From the NCBI GenBank assembly GCA_032718475.1, contig JAUCBJ010005628.1, positions 1 to 53,449 of the forward strand: DNA of 53,449 nt, read 5' to 3'. Shown here piece by piece: positions 39,964 through 51,052 of the stretch. This DNA is from Nemertoderma westbladi. Its lineage: Eukaryota > Xenacoelomorpha > Nemertodermatida > Nemertodermatidae. Numbering within the stretch: position 1 is the first letter of the stretch; each line of letters begins with the position of its first letter. The translations under genes and the position numbers were made by a program. Below the pieces are notes generated by a model. The model was given only the letters and a program-made list of their open reading frames with translations. It was not told the DNA's origin and made no database searches.

Positions 39964-41258
39964 GTAAAAGATAAAATGGCGATGGCCGTTTATCTATCTT
40001 ACTACCAATCATTGCCATTGTTAGACAGAAAGGCTTTGCCGGGAATTGATAAATTTCCAGGTTCATTCGCCTTCCCATTGGCAGAGAACTTGTTAGGGAA
40101 CCTTGATGTATTATTTACTCGAAGAAGCGACCAAAAAGATATTCATCCCACAGGCGCTTATTTGCCTCCGAATAAAGAAATGAAAGTGACGATACTGCAA
40201 CCAGAAAGTGTGGACGAATTGGGTTGGTTTTCTGTAATAGTCGGAGCTCATGGGTGCGACTTATCCAACTTAGCATCATGGAAGAGAATCTCCATATTAT
40301 AACGTCAGCCTCAAAAATCCCGAGTTTAAATGGAACAGCACCAAAGAACAACCGGTCTTGGGTTGTGGTCGGATTTGTGTGGAAAGCACATATTATTCAC
40401 AGTACCAGCTTCTTTTGCATTGCAAATTAACATCCCTAAAATAATTGTAGACTTTTGGGATAATGTGGTGGAAGAGATCAATAAACTAGCAGATAATGAT
40501 GTTATTACAATGCGGAAACAATGGGTGGTTGCTGATGTTCAGCTTTGTGTTGGATGGATGCATGCTGGATACCCTATAGCCACTCATCTTCCAATCACAG
40601 ATCCAACTCATAGGTGTTATGCTTTCGATAAAGATAAGTTGCAGTAATTTGGCGCCTGGGGTTTATACCACCAACTGGGCCACAACATGCAAAACAAAGC
40701 GTGGACCTTTGCGAGTGTGCGCGAAGTAACATGCAACATATTTGCGCTTTATTTGATGGATGTCATCAATAAGGTACAGTACCACCGATGGAAAATCCGC
40801 ATCTTCAGAAAAAGGACAATGATGTGAGCAAATATCTGGAGGATATGTCCCTAAAATACAATGACATGGCTAAAGAATCCGCATTTTGTGGTCTTTATCT
40901 GTACGCGCAGCTCACCCAATATTTTGGGTGGCAGTCCTATACAAAGGTATTCAAGGAGTATAAGTCGCAATACAATTCTTTTAGCGGAGGGCTGAAAACA
41001 GAGAAAACTAAACAAGACACCTGGGTCGTAAATTTTTCTAAGGCAGTGAAGCACAATCTTGTACCATTATTTGAATTTTGGGGCTGGGAAGTAGGTACGA
41101 AAGTTAATCAAAGTCTAATCAAACTTCCTTTATATATACCAAACGATGAGGTAATTGGAATGGGGAGTGAGCGTCTGGAGATGGTTATGGAGAAATATCC
41201 GGGAACAACACGAACAATATCAGTTCCTGCACCAAAAAAAGTATTCTACAGAGTCTAG
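39964..41258 (+). pseudogene. TCAF/M60-like peptidase pseudogene
   Basis: Partial duplicate of 21239-22663, missing exon 1 and the first 154 codons of exon 2. It carries a roughly 140-bp deletion near 40288 (relative to about 21559-21698, with short shared bases at the ends) that shifts the frame. A stop TAA replaces GAA at 40645-40647. The catalytic Glu becomes Gln (HELGH to HQLGH, codon 40672-40674), and five bases are inserted near 40775. The remaining sequence is almost identical to the intact gene, so inactivation is recent. Confidence 0.9.
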
Positions 41259-41591
41259 TTGGTGCTGTGTCGGCGGAGGACAATCCCTTACCAGTAACAA
41301 TTGATTGTTATAAATATTAGTCAAATTGTTTGGGAAATTTTAATTATTAATATAGACTGGCATCGTCATCCCATTAGTTCAACTGCTTGTGGAAAATAGT
41401 TTCTTGAACTCAGGAACAAGACAGATTATTGCATAAAATACTGCACCTCTAGAACATCATAAAGTTGACTTAAAACAAAAAAAAGTTGATGTATGTGTGG
41501 CATAACTATTTCAGCGATATACACCCTAGTGTATTTATTTATGTATTGAGTAAGCGCAGTGAGGGAAGTTTACATAAATAGATAACATATA

Positions 41592-41910
41592 ATATTTGAC
41601 GTAGTGGTTAAATCCTTTGCATTGAATTTAATCTCCCTGGAGGTCGTGGGTTCGATCCCAGTACGGGATCCAGGGATGTTTTCATTTCTGCACAAATGCT
41701 TTAAAGGGACTAGCCACTAGCCAGGGCACATCTCTGACTTGCATCCTTGAGTGGTACAGTAGCTAAATGAGTACTGGAGTTTCCTCTGGGGAGTATTAAT
41801 AGTTCTGGGGGGACCATATTGGAAATAAGTCGTAAGACTTTGTGCACAATCCCTGGCCTAATGAACAGAAGAACAATTTACTTTCTTTTAAATTACTTAA
41901 ATAAAATGAC
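41592..41910 (+). mobile_element. tRNA-derived SINE, copy 2 (duplicated with the block)
   Basis: Same SINE at the same relative position as 23000-23305. The B box here is the canonical GGGTTCGATCC. A few small insertions (GTACAGTAGC near 41755, GTATTAAT near 41802) distinguish it. Confidence 0.75.
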
Positions 41911-42007
41911 CAAGGTTCATTCATAAAAGATGTCTGATGCCCATTTCAGGCAATGATATACCTAGGCAGGCTATTTTGTAATATTATATCAACGTATCGG
42001 TGTTCTG

Positions 42008-42034
<27 letters not shown>
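42008..42034. repeat. (ATT)n microsatellite at the retrotransposon 3' end
   Basis: Nine ATT units. On the minus strand this is an (AAT)n tail, the expected 3' terminus of the adjacent minus-strand non-LTR retrotransposon. Confidence 0.8.
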
Positions 42035-42038
<4 letters not shown>

Positions 42039-45000
42039 ATACATGAGCCGAGGCTCGGTACAGCGTACGTACAACAACAAAAGAAAAACACAAAAAAAGA
42101 AGAAGCACAATAATGGACATGGACACTAAAACTAAAAGTATTAAATTGAATACAAACAGAAGAAAGTCATATAGTAACGAAAGGAGTAACCAGTTCTAAG
42201 CACTTGACACAACTGAATCCCGGTACTACATAGTCATTAATAAGAATGTTGGATAACTCCTTACATCAATTTATCGCTATAACACTACCAACAGGAGCTG
42301 GTGCATAATGTATTAATCTTTTTACAGTACCCGGATTCAGCTTATTTATTGGTATACCGCATTCATTGCTTGTTAACCTAAGATTATTACCACTTCTACT
42401 TCTATAATCATGAAATAATAACCTGCTTAGAAAACGGACACATAGTTTACTAGAGTTCATTACCCCCAACGCAAAGCCAACTAAACGGCTCCATAACATA
42501 ACTTTAGGATGTATAAAATACACCAATCCTTCTACAATATAACGGTGACTATTATAAGGTAAGTTACAAATACGCCTAACATTAATGTTCCACGCAGTAT
42601 ATATTTTATTAACACTAAAAGAAGAAAGGTTCCAGATGGGACTACCATAGAAAGAAGTTGTATATAACCTTTGAATATTACATAAAATACTAGGAGCAAA
42701 ATGAAATTCTTGTCTGAGTTTAGCTAATTTGGAAATAAATTCCGCTCTCTTACGAAGTACATTATTACTATTTATTAAACACTTGTAATCTAACGTAACA
42801 CCTAAATGTGTCGCCTGTTGCACCCATTTGCACTTAACTTGATTACTGTCCGTACTTAAACGTAAGTTAAATTCTTAACAAAAAATATCATATATATTTA
42901 CCATATATTGTAGACCTATTACAGACGGACGTAGAAATAAAACATCATCGGCATACGCTAAGCATCCAAAATAATGAGAGCCTATATAACACCCAACCTT
43001 AGACAATTTTAGTCTATTTATTAAAATATTTAACACTATACAGAAAAGCACAGGTAAACTATAGAGCCTTGTCTAACTCTATTACGAACATTAAATTTCA
43101 CTGAATATGAGTTATTCCACCTAACATAACATTCCTGAACACGATAAATAAACAGTAAGCACCTTAGAAAAAACGGAGAAAATCCTTTTTTTAAAAATTT
43201 TAGAAACAATTTAGTTACAATTCCACAAGATCAAAAGCCTTAGTGAAATCCAATAGACAACCGTACACGGGTGTGTTAGTTCTAGAGTAATAACTAATCA
43301 CCTCCTTAGCCACCCATGTACATTACACCGTACTACTATTTTTACGAAAACTAAACTGCAGGTCATCCAACTTTTTAATTTATCCCCTTCTGAAATAAAC
43401 ATAACCCATTCAAAGACCTTTAATAACAGTGAGGCGATTGCAATGCACTGATGTCACCTAATTTATTTTTCACAATAGGTACAAAAGCTACAGATAAAAA
43501 AACATCGGGAAATAATTCCATGCACCAAAAAAGAACTAAACAGAGCTGCAATATGTTTTTCTAGAATATCACCGCCATTAATTAAAGCGTCAGAATCAAA
43601 TAAACAATTTACGTCTCTCTTACTCGATTTTAGGTGGTTAAGGGCCTCGTGTACTGCACTTGGTGTAATAATATTAGAATTTTTAAAAGTTAAATTATTA
43701 GCATTATAGCTTCTGCAATTTTACATTCTATATCACTTAAATCTGAATCCACATTTTGATTATATATCTTTTTATATATGGTGGCAAATTTTCCGGCGAT
43801 TTCAATCTCTACAGAACAACCATCTATCACCTGAGTTTGTACATTTACACCTCCCCGTAATTTACGTATCTCATGAAAAAGGTCAATATTTCCGTTTAAA
43901 GAGGCCTGCAAATGATTGTGCCATTTCACACTGTCTTGTTGTTGTTTCAATCGCTGTGCAGCATATTTGTACTGGGCTCAAGCCCTTACCCTGAGATTGA
44001 AAAGGTTCCCCTGAGATGCATTTGGTCTGCCTGCAGAGTGCCAAACCAAATACCAAAAAGTTGCCTCCTCTTTAAACGGTTTTACATGCACATTCCATCC
44101 CGGAATAATTTCCCCGTTAGAATCATTGATATTACATTGACCCGACGTACTAGGTAGAAATTTAGAAGCGGTATCTAAAAAATTAACTGCATATTGCACA
44201 ATTTCAACTCTATGAATATTAGAGGTACAATTAACATCATCACAATCAGACGAAATACCAACATCAGGTAAATCATCCAATAACTCTTTCGGTTTATTTT
44301 TAAACATTAATTTCTGCTCCGCTGTTGCGCGGTTAGAAATATTGCTACACTACGAGGTAGTTTATGTTCAGACATACTGCTGTCCATTGCACCAACATTT
44401 AATTTAAAGTAAATAGGGATATGACCGGATAAATTAGCACCAGAGCTTATAATATCAGATTCACAATATAAATCTAACAGTCGTTCGTTTAAAAAGAAAT
44501 GATCGATTGTGGAATTAAAAGTTCCGTTAGCTGTATACTGTACATATGTATATTGTATAGTCAACTGGAGCATATTCCCATAACACATGAGGATCTAAAC
44601 TCTCTAAAAATTCCCGTAACAATCTTACATGAAATGAACTTCTTGAAAAATCAGCATTAAAATCCCCACATATACATATATTTATATTCCTACTTTCGGA
44701 ATATACATCTTTAATATCATTTAAAAGTGTTACTGTATCATCCAACACATGAATATTCGATTGATCATCCATCGGAAAATAAACATTTACTAATAATTTA
44801 TTTAATCCAGGCAAACAAATTTTAATCGCTTGTAACCTGTTGTCCATGGAAGACTTAAAATTTACAACTGAAATATACTTAGATAAACTCTTCTTCCACA
44901 ATATAAAAAGTCCACCACTAGGGCGACCCGTATGAAACTCATCCGGGTTGATATATTTAGCAGGAATAAAAATATAGTTACAATTGGGAAATAAATCTTT

Positions 45001-45250
45001 AAACTTATGGCAGTTTAGTTGAAAATGTTCTTGCACACAAACAATATCTCCACACAAAACCAATGTTTTAACAAAGTCGATCTTATCGGGAGAAAAACCG
45101 GTCAAGTTATAAGAAATCATAGTTAGTTTGGATTTGATTGAGGATTTTGTACCCTCGTTATAGAGTTGTACAGGTTCCATTGTACCGCTAAGAAAGTATC
45201 ACGTGTTTATTGGGACTGGGGATAACCGTTAACCGAATACCTGTTATACC
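42035..45250 (-). pseudogene. Non-LTR retrotransposon with endonuclease and RT, decayed (element E)
   Basis: Reading leftward from ATG at 45180: AP endonuclease motifs MISYNLTGF, IVCVQEHFQ, RPSGGLFILW and ICGDFNADFS (~44660). A frameshift near 44550 precedes STIDHFFLN and LSGHIPIYF, where the usual SDH catalytic Asp is Gly. Linker pieces follow at 44307-43690, broken by stops. RT remnants are CLLDFTKAFDLVE (~43250), AYADDVLFLRPS with the YADD codons at 42944-42955, and ATHLGVTLDYK (~42810) through a C-terminal tail ending at 42266. It has many stops and frameshifts. It inserted after the TCAF-GRL block was duplicated, or was lost from copy 1; the former is simpler. Same broad clade as element C. 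Confidence 0.8.
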
Positions 45251-46585
45251 ACAGGCATACACAAATACTTCGCGGCCATGTTGCCGGTTCCAGTGTAGCT
45301 TTCATATCCTTGGAGTCAACCTGAACCTGAAAGCTTGCAGTACGCGCTTCCTCATGAGAGGTTCTCTTCACTCTCTTCTCGTTAACGTGAACACCCTTTC
45401 CTATGAGGAATTCAACTATATCAGTGACCGTCGCAGATGTACGGCCGACCGATCTGCTGTATCATGGTGATTTACAATATCAAAGTTATACATCTCGAAT
45501 AATGCAGATTTTGCTGCATATATCTCATCTCCTGTAAATCGCGAAAGACAGGCTGAAGAGGCCACCGCATCGGGATAAGAGGATAGACCTTGGACCATCA
45601 AGACAGGAGTTCACAATAATCTTCTTCCCAGACACCTACAAGACAATTGTTTCTCTCTAGACCTAAATCTACTTGCAATTGTCTGACGTCCCCAATACAC
45701 ATATTCTGACTCTGAGAGGTACTACCGATACCGGTTTCTTCGTTTGGCAGCGTCTCCATAAAATCAGGTAATCAGGTAAATTCCGTTGTACATCACACGA
45801 CTTTCAAATTGAGACCGGGCGGTGGCGTAGGGTTCCGCGAACTGAAAGAATTTGCGAACTATGTAACCTGAACCAAATAGAAGACTAACTGCATTTTGTA
45901 CTCGTTTGTCCCAAATATTCAGAACTCCGTACCAAGTACATCGACAATTGGTACCATCAACGACCCAATCCCCACAAATTCAAGCTTCTGCTATCAAATA
46001 ATTCTCAGGCAATCACATGGAAATTAGCACTATTCTTATTCTATGCGTTCAAAACTCGGTCAAAAATTATCATAGGTAATAATAACTCAAGATAAAAACT
46101 AAATAAATATGATACGATGTACAAACGATAACAAAACATGTGAACATGAACAATAATATGTAAACATAGATTAGTACTGTATAATAATAAACAGTAATTA
46201 AAAATGGAACTGTGTAATAACCCCCACAATTGGCTTCTCAGTTATTGTTATTACAAATTATCCATCACTCTAGTTATTCTCCAGTACTGTTTATTAATAT
46301 CTGTAGGTACAGTATATTATATTGTTATACAGTATATGGCTTGTTAATCCATGTTGTGCAACATAACACCATTACAGTACGTTGTCGCCGCCCCGAAAAC
46401 CAATTATTTATATGATTTACTAAATCTATAGTGGTACCAGTAACTATTCCTGAATCTTTATCTGACAGATGACTCATGGGATCCGGCATAGATGACAGGA
46501 CATCATAGGTATTCGACAGTCTGCTACTTTCCATGGTCAGTACAGCAGTAGGCTACAAGGTATGCTGGTAGCAATTGCTGATTAA
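45251..46585. other. Right part of the insertion in duplicated copy 2
   Basis: No clear gene. It may hold the element E 5' untranslated region (to about 45850) and then a separate AT-rich segment. All of it is absent from copy 1, where the flanks (GGTGTTCTGT and GCTTAATTATTTATTTT) are nearly adjacent. Confidence 0.45.
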
Positions 46586-47976
46586 GTATGCTTAATTATT
46601 TATTTTAATATTATAAAATCTATGAATGTTGATGAAATTCATATATATTTATGCAAAAACGTTAAGTAACATTTCTTCAGCCATTTGACAATAATTAGGC
46701 AAATAGTTTAACATCTTATTTTCAGCGCGAATTCCTCAGATTTATTCTCCTTAAATGAAACTGGTACTCAATGGGTTTTTAAGGTCACACGACCGAGATA
46801 ACATATTCCTTACAGGGGATTATGTGCTCTTTTCATCGGATTTAATTTAATTTCTGAATTCAGTTTTATTTTTTGGTGGAATCTAGTCATTATCTGTCTG
46901 TCTGTCTTACAATTTGACGGACAGACAGTGATGACCTGAGAACTAAAAGAGATCTCATAAGCTGTTTTCAGTTTTCAAGTTTTCAAACCTCATTAAATTC
47001 TGCTCTAGAAGAAATAAAGGTGGAGGCTCGCTATTATAAAGTGGTATGTTAGAAGGATGAAATTATTGCATACCTGTAAGAATTATTTTGTATTTTTAAA
47101 CAGTGGGATGTAAGGGCCGTAGTTAAAGTTCTCATGTACTTTTGATCCCATGTGATAAATTGGATTAAAATACCACATTGATGAAAATGTCTGATCCCCA
47201 ATAATCACACTCTCCAAAGAGCAAAGCATTTTTCTGAATGAGACACCAGGATGCACCTTATTTCCTGGGTTTTAGGTCTGATAGGATTTCAAAAGTAGAG
47301 CAAGGGAATAGAATATTAGGGATAAAATAAGAGGTTACCGTTACCATAAAAAAAATGTAATTCATGAAAATACTGGCAATGAAATAACAACAATAATTAC
47401 AATCAAGGTTTTATATACACCCAATTGACCAATGATTCCTTACAAGTATGTTTAATTAAATACATAACATGAATGATATGGAAATAGGCGACTCAATCTC
47501 AAGTTTAATCCCTGGGTACACTTGCTTAGAATCAAAGTCATTCGAATCTGGAACATTCATCGAGTCTATATACAGGTAACTTCTCGAAGGAGACTGTATC
47601 TCCGTCAGAATGCAGACGACAAAAATATGTAAATAATTTAAAAATTAATGCATTGAATCCGGATAAACAAATAGTATTACAAACATTACCAAATATTAAT
47701 GCGTAAGTGTTTACTAAAACATAGGCAATGTGTTCTAACACATACTTATATGTTCAATAACGTGAACTCATATTTTCACTAACGGGTACTCATATGTTCA
47801 CTAACGGGTACTCATATGTTCGCTAATATGTGCTCATTTATTCACTTTAACACGTGTGCACGTGTTGAAATGATGTCCATTTAGGGGACTTGAACAATTC
47901 GATCATTATAGGGTAACAGAGCAAGCTAACTACTAAATGGGAAACCAGCAAGAAGAACAATTGGTAGGCAATGGTA
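46586..47976. other. Duplicated intergenic region 3' of GRL copy 2
   Basis: Matches 23361-24779. Contains the CTGTCTGTC and inverted GACAGACAG pair near 46897-46928 and the ACTCATATGTTC tandem units at 47740-47850. No gene supported. Confidence 0.6.
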
Positions 47977-49443
47977 TTAGGCTGTATCAGATTGATATAT
48001 TAATACAGAATATGATATTAGAAGACTAAATACTGTTAATAGAAATGATTTATCAACAACAAATATATCTAATATAGTGAATCCCCAATTATAGCTCCTT
48101 ATAGTCTGAAACAGTAGTACCATCTGGTTGACCTCCTTGCAGTTGTTATGGTCAATTTTAAATCCTTGTACAGCAAGCAACATAGATTTGTTGAAATAAT
48201 GTTGATTTCCAAAAATCCATAATAACAATCCAATAAGAAAAATTTTCTCTATACCAAATCCAATGAATGACATTGGGTATGTTATATTATTAGTTCCCCT
48301 TTCAAATGTTCCCATCTTTATTCCTTTATATATATAAAAACATAGGATAGGTATTTTCACAGCTAGTAAAATACCAGACCAAATGTTTATCAATTTGTCG
48401 CGTATCTGCAAAAGATTATTAAGGTCATATATTCTGTCATTGATAAACGACAAGATACGTGCATTAATACGGCCCTTCTTGTTGATGTAACACTGAATTT
48501 CGGTAAGATGGAAGGCAAAATCTTCATAACTATCCTGAACTAAGAGCAATGCAAATACATAAAAAGCATACATTACGATATAGATATATAAAGAGGCCAA
48601 AACCCTAGGCGTTATCCAAATGTACCATTGGTCGACATTAAATGGTTGGATAACTAATTCTAGGACACCAACGTAGGAATTTTCGAGGATTCCAATAGCA
48701 AACACCAATATAGTGAATGATCCTGTCAGGATAAAATAGCCCACCAATACTACTTCTAAATAATGTCTCTTACATTTTATTTTTGCTTTCACAGATTCAT
48801 TAATTTCAACCGTCTGTAGCAATTCTAAATCATTACTGGCTTGCTTTTGTATTTTTGTTTTTCTGACACCGCCCATATAAGATTGTAATTCAGCAAAGTA
48901 TGAATTTCTGTAGTTTGTAATATACCACACAAGATATGTAAGCACACTCAAACCACTAATAATTGTTTGACCGAGATCTACCAAAAATATACCACCCTCT
49001 TCATTGTATTTATAAACACATGACACCATGTACGAAAATAAGTTGAAACATATTAAAGTTAAAACTGTTGCAGAATAAATCCAATTATCACAAATTATCC
49101 AAACTATTTTATTAAATAAAGAATCATATATTAGTTGTTTGTAAACACATTCTGGTAAATTCTTCCTCCATCGCAAACCTGCAACTAACATGAATAACAT
49201 ACTTAGACGTGATCTTCTTCTTGTTTCTAATGTATCAGTATCAACTTCTTCATCACCTATGTCATCCAGAGTACTCTTGTTAGTGGAGGATTTGTTTTTG
49301 CCAACGGTTTCAACGACCACCTCACATTCTTTACTAGTACTACCATTTGCGTAATCGGCAATGTAAACGGTTTCTATGTTTGATTTAGATTCTCCATCTT
49401 TATTTGAACAATCTATAATTATGTTCTGTGAATGTCTCTCCAT
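47977..49443 (-). CDS. Gustatory-receptor-like (GRL) seven-helix protein, copy 2
   Basis: Intact single-exon frame of 488 aa, exactly the length of copy 1. By eye about 38 residues differ (about 92% identity). Predicted layout is the same: cytosolic N-terminus, seven helices, and TM7 ending SYSVLIYQ. Changes cluster in the acidic N-terminus (7 or so), the first extracellular loop and start of TM2 (GIFLVDLG against GVIMVGLS), and the third extracellular loop (YKGIKMGTFERGTNNITYPM against YMGIKIRTSERENNNISYPI). The second extracellular loop has no changes, the TM4-TM5 intracellular loop has two (V to I, K to I), and the last 60 or so residues have none. This pattern would fit shared channel machinery with altered ligand contacts, but relaxed constraint on loops is an equal explanation. 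The topology is by analogy with insect receptors. Confidence 0.75.
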   Translation of the reverse strand: MERHSQNIIIDCSNKDGESKSNIETVYIADYANGSTSKECEVVVETVGKNKSSTNKSTLDDIGDEEVDTDTLETRRRSRLSMLFMLVAGLRWRKNLPECVYKQLIYDSLFNKIVWIICDNWIYSATVLTLICFNLFSYMVSCVYKYNEEGGIFLVDLGQTIISGLSVLTYLVWYITNYRNSYFAELQSYMGGVRKTKIQKQASNDLELLQTVEINESVKAKIKCKRHYLEVVLVGYFILTGSFTILVFAIGILENSYVGVLELVIQPFNVDQWYIWITPRVLASLYIYIVMYAFYVFALLLVQDSYEDFAFHLTEIQCYINKKGRINARILSFINDRIYDLNNLLQIRDKLINIWSGILLAVKIPILCFYIYKGIKMGTFERGTNNITYPMSFIGFGIEKIFLIGLLLWIFGNQHYFNKSMLLAVQGFKIDHNNCKEVNQMVLLFQTIRSYNWGFTILDIFVVDKSFLLTVFSLLISYSVLIYQSDTA

Positions 49444-49628
49444 GACAGTAATTTGCGGTAACTATAATATAATATGATGTATGAATGAGTTTTATCTTAT
49501 ATAATATTTACTAAATGTAAACCAATAGATTAATAATAGTAAAATTATGCAAAAGTAGTTTAAAAGAGAGAGGACCATTTTGTAAATCTTGCTGTTGGAA
49601 TTCAAATGAGCCTGAATTTTTTTTTAAT

Positions 49629-49663
49629 ACATCAAGGAAGGGCCTTCTATAGGCCCTTAATGT
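49629..49663. repeat. Imperfect hairpin upstream of GRL copy 2
   Basis: Counterpart of 26445-26479. The arm ACATCAAGGAAGGGCCT is retained; the other arm now reads AGGCCCTTAATGT with one changed base. Confidence 0.6.
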
Positions 49664-49685
49664 ACAACACAAGTTAATGAGTCGG

Positions 49686-51052
49686 GGTTAGTTCTCTAAA
49701 TATACGGTAACCAATATATTTTTGAACAATTTACACCTTGCGTGTAATAAATATCCCGAGACCTAAGTAGTGCGTTTAAGCAGAGCTAAGTTCGATTTGA
49801 GTTTGTCCCTGTTTGAGTTCTTGCGCCATAGTGGGATGTGAATGTGCATATTATTGTTGTTTATTGTCACTGGATGCATTACCAATAATACTAACAGTGG
49901 CATGCTTACAAGGCATCGACATGTTTCTAAATGGGAGAATGCTACCTGTATTTTTAAATTTCTTCTTGAGAATGAATCACTATATTATTGTTTTGAAGGT
50001 GTCTGGCTACCTCACTAAATAAATAGGTCACTGTAGTTTTAGATTATGTCATGATAAGTGCAAGATGAGTACTATAAGTTGGTACATAGTGGATTGAATT
50101 GGCCCAGTAGTGTTCAATTATTTATCATGTTGAGTGTAAATAAGTCTGCAATGGGAAGAAAGGCCAGTCGTTGAGGCGTACCTGCGTAAATGCAAGGGTG
50201 TAACGAAACTATAGCATCTTACCCCCTCTAACATTTTGTGGAGATGCTGTTCAGTTCGATGATTCACATCTTTGGTTTAAATTGCATATAGGTGTGGGGA
50301 ACTATCAAACTCCTGTCAGTGAACTTTTTATAATTTCTCTGGGTGGATCTGTCGGTTATGTTGAAGAGTATTTTGATCCGGTGTCATATAGACCTCCGCT
50401 TCCGCAAAGGGAATTGGTCTGTCACTGACAACTGTCTAGGATCTGGATATCGGACCAGTTGATGCCTCATTGATGATGCTACCCGATCGCTGGAAGGCAT
50501 ATAATTTGGCCTATCATGATATGCCATTAGTATGGAAATATGATAATATTACTACAAAATAAAATATACTATACAGAAAAACATGTGATATTGTAAGATA
50601 TACTTTTTGATTCCACTCCTTTAATACCGGCCACCCAATATATTACCCAATTAAATCTTGTCACCAGATGACCAGACCACTCTTATCTTCATATTGAAAT
50701 CCCAACTTTCTTGATTAATAATTGATTAATCATATTGGCATTGAGCCTCATTAGTATCCCTGCTCGCTCACTGAAGTGCTACTGCTAGTTCATTATTTCA
50801 CATTACTCTAATGCATATTTTGTCAAATTGACTTATAATAGGAAATAGAATTCATTTTTTATTTAGCCGCCATACAGTTTGCTAGTCATGATGTTGTGAA
50901 TATAAATCTGGAACAGTGTCCTCCTACTAAACTCCTAAAAGAACCCAAAAATAGACAAAAGCACCCTAAAGAATCGAAATTTATTATGACCATTAGAATT
51001 AACCCCGATATAGGATCAAATCTCCTGGCAGATATTATCCTTTCGTTTAAAC
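49686..51052. other. Spacer between divergent GRL copies 2 and 3
   Basis: About 1.4 kb, not part of the duplicated block. A 64-codon stretch open from about 50239 to its stop near 50430 (plus strand) reads like protein (GDAVQFDDSHLWFKLHIG, then ISLGGSVGYVEEYFDPVS) but has no start codon or splice signals that I can place. It may be an exon remnant. The ORF at 50896-51102 crosses the junction with the receptor pseudogene and is not a gene. Confidence 0.35.

Larger units (their letters stand above)
39964..49685. repeat. Segmental duplication, copy 2
   Basis: Same-orientation copy of 21239-26501. The left junction falls within coding sequence (AAAAGATAAAATGGCG) and the right junction near GTTAATGAGTCGGGG. 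Relative to copy 1 it has a 4.6-kb insertion at about 42008-46585, a 49-bp insertion at about 41935-41983, a deletion of about 50 bp near 47645 and a few smaller indels. The receptor gene it carries is intact and the peptidase is not. Confidence 0.9.

Noticed and set aside
40851-41054. 67-codon minus-strand frame duplicated at 22256-22459
   Set aside because: Antisense shadow of the peptidase coding sequence; it is shared only because the block is duplicated.
45210-45470. Small plus-strand gene at 45210-45470
   Set aside because: No domain or conserved composition; it lies in the probable 5' region of a retrotransposon insertion.
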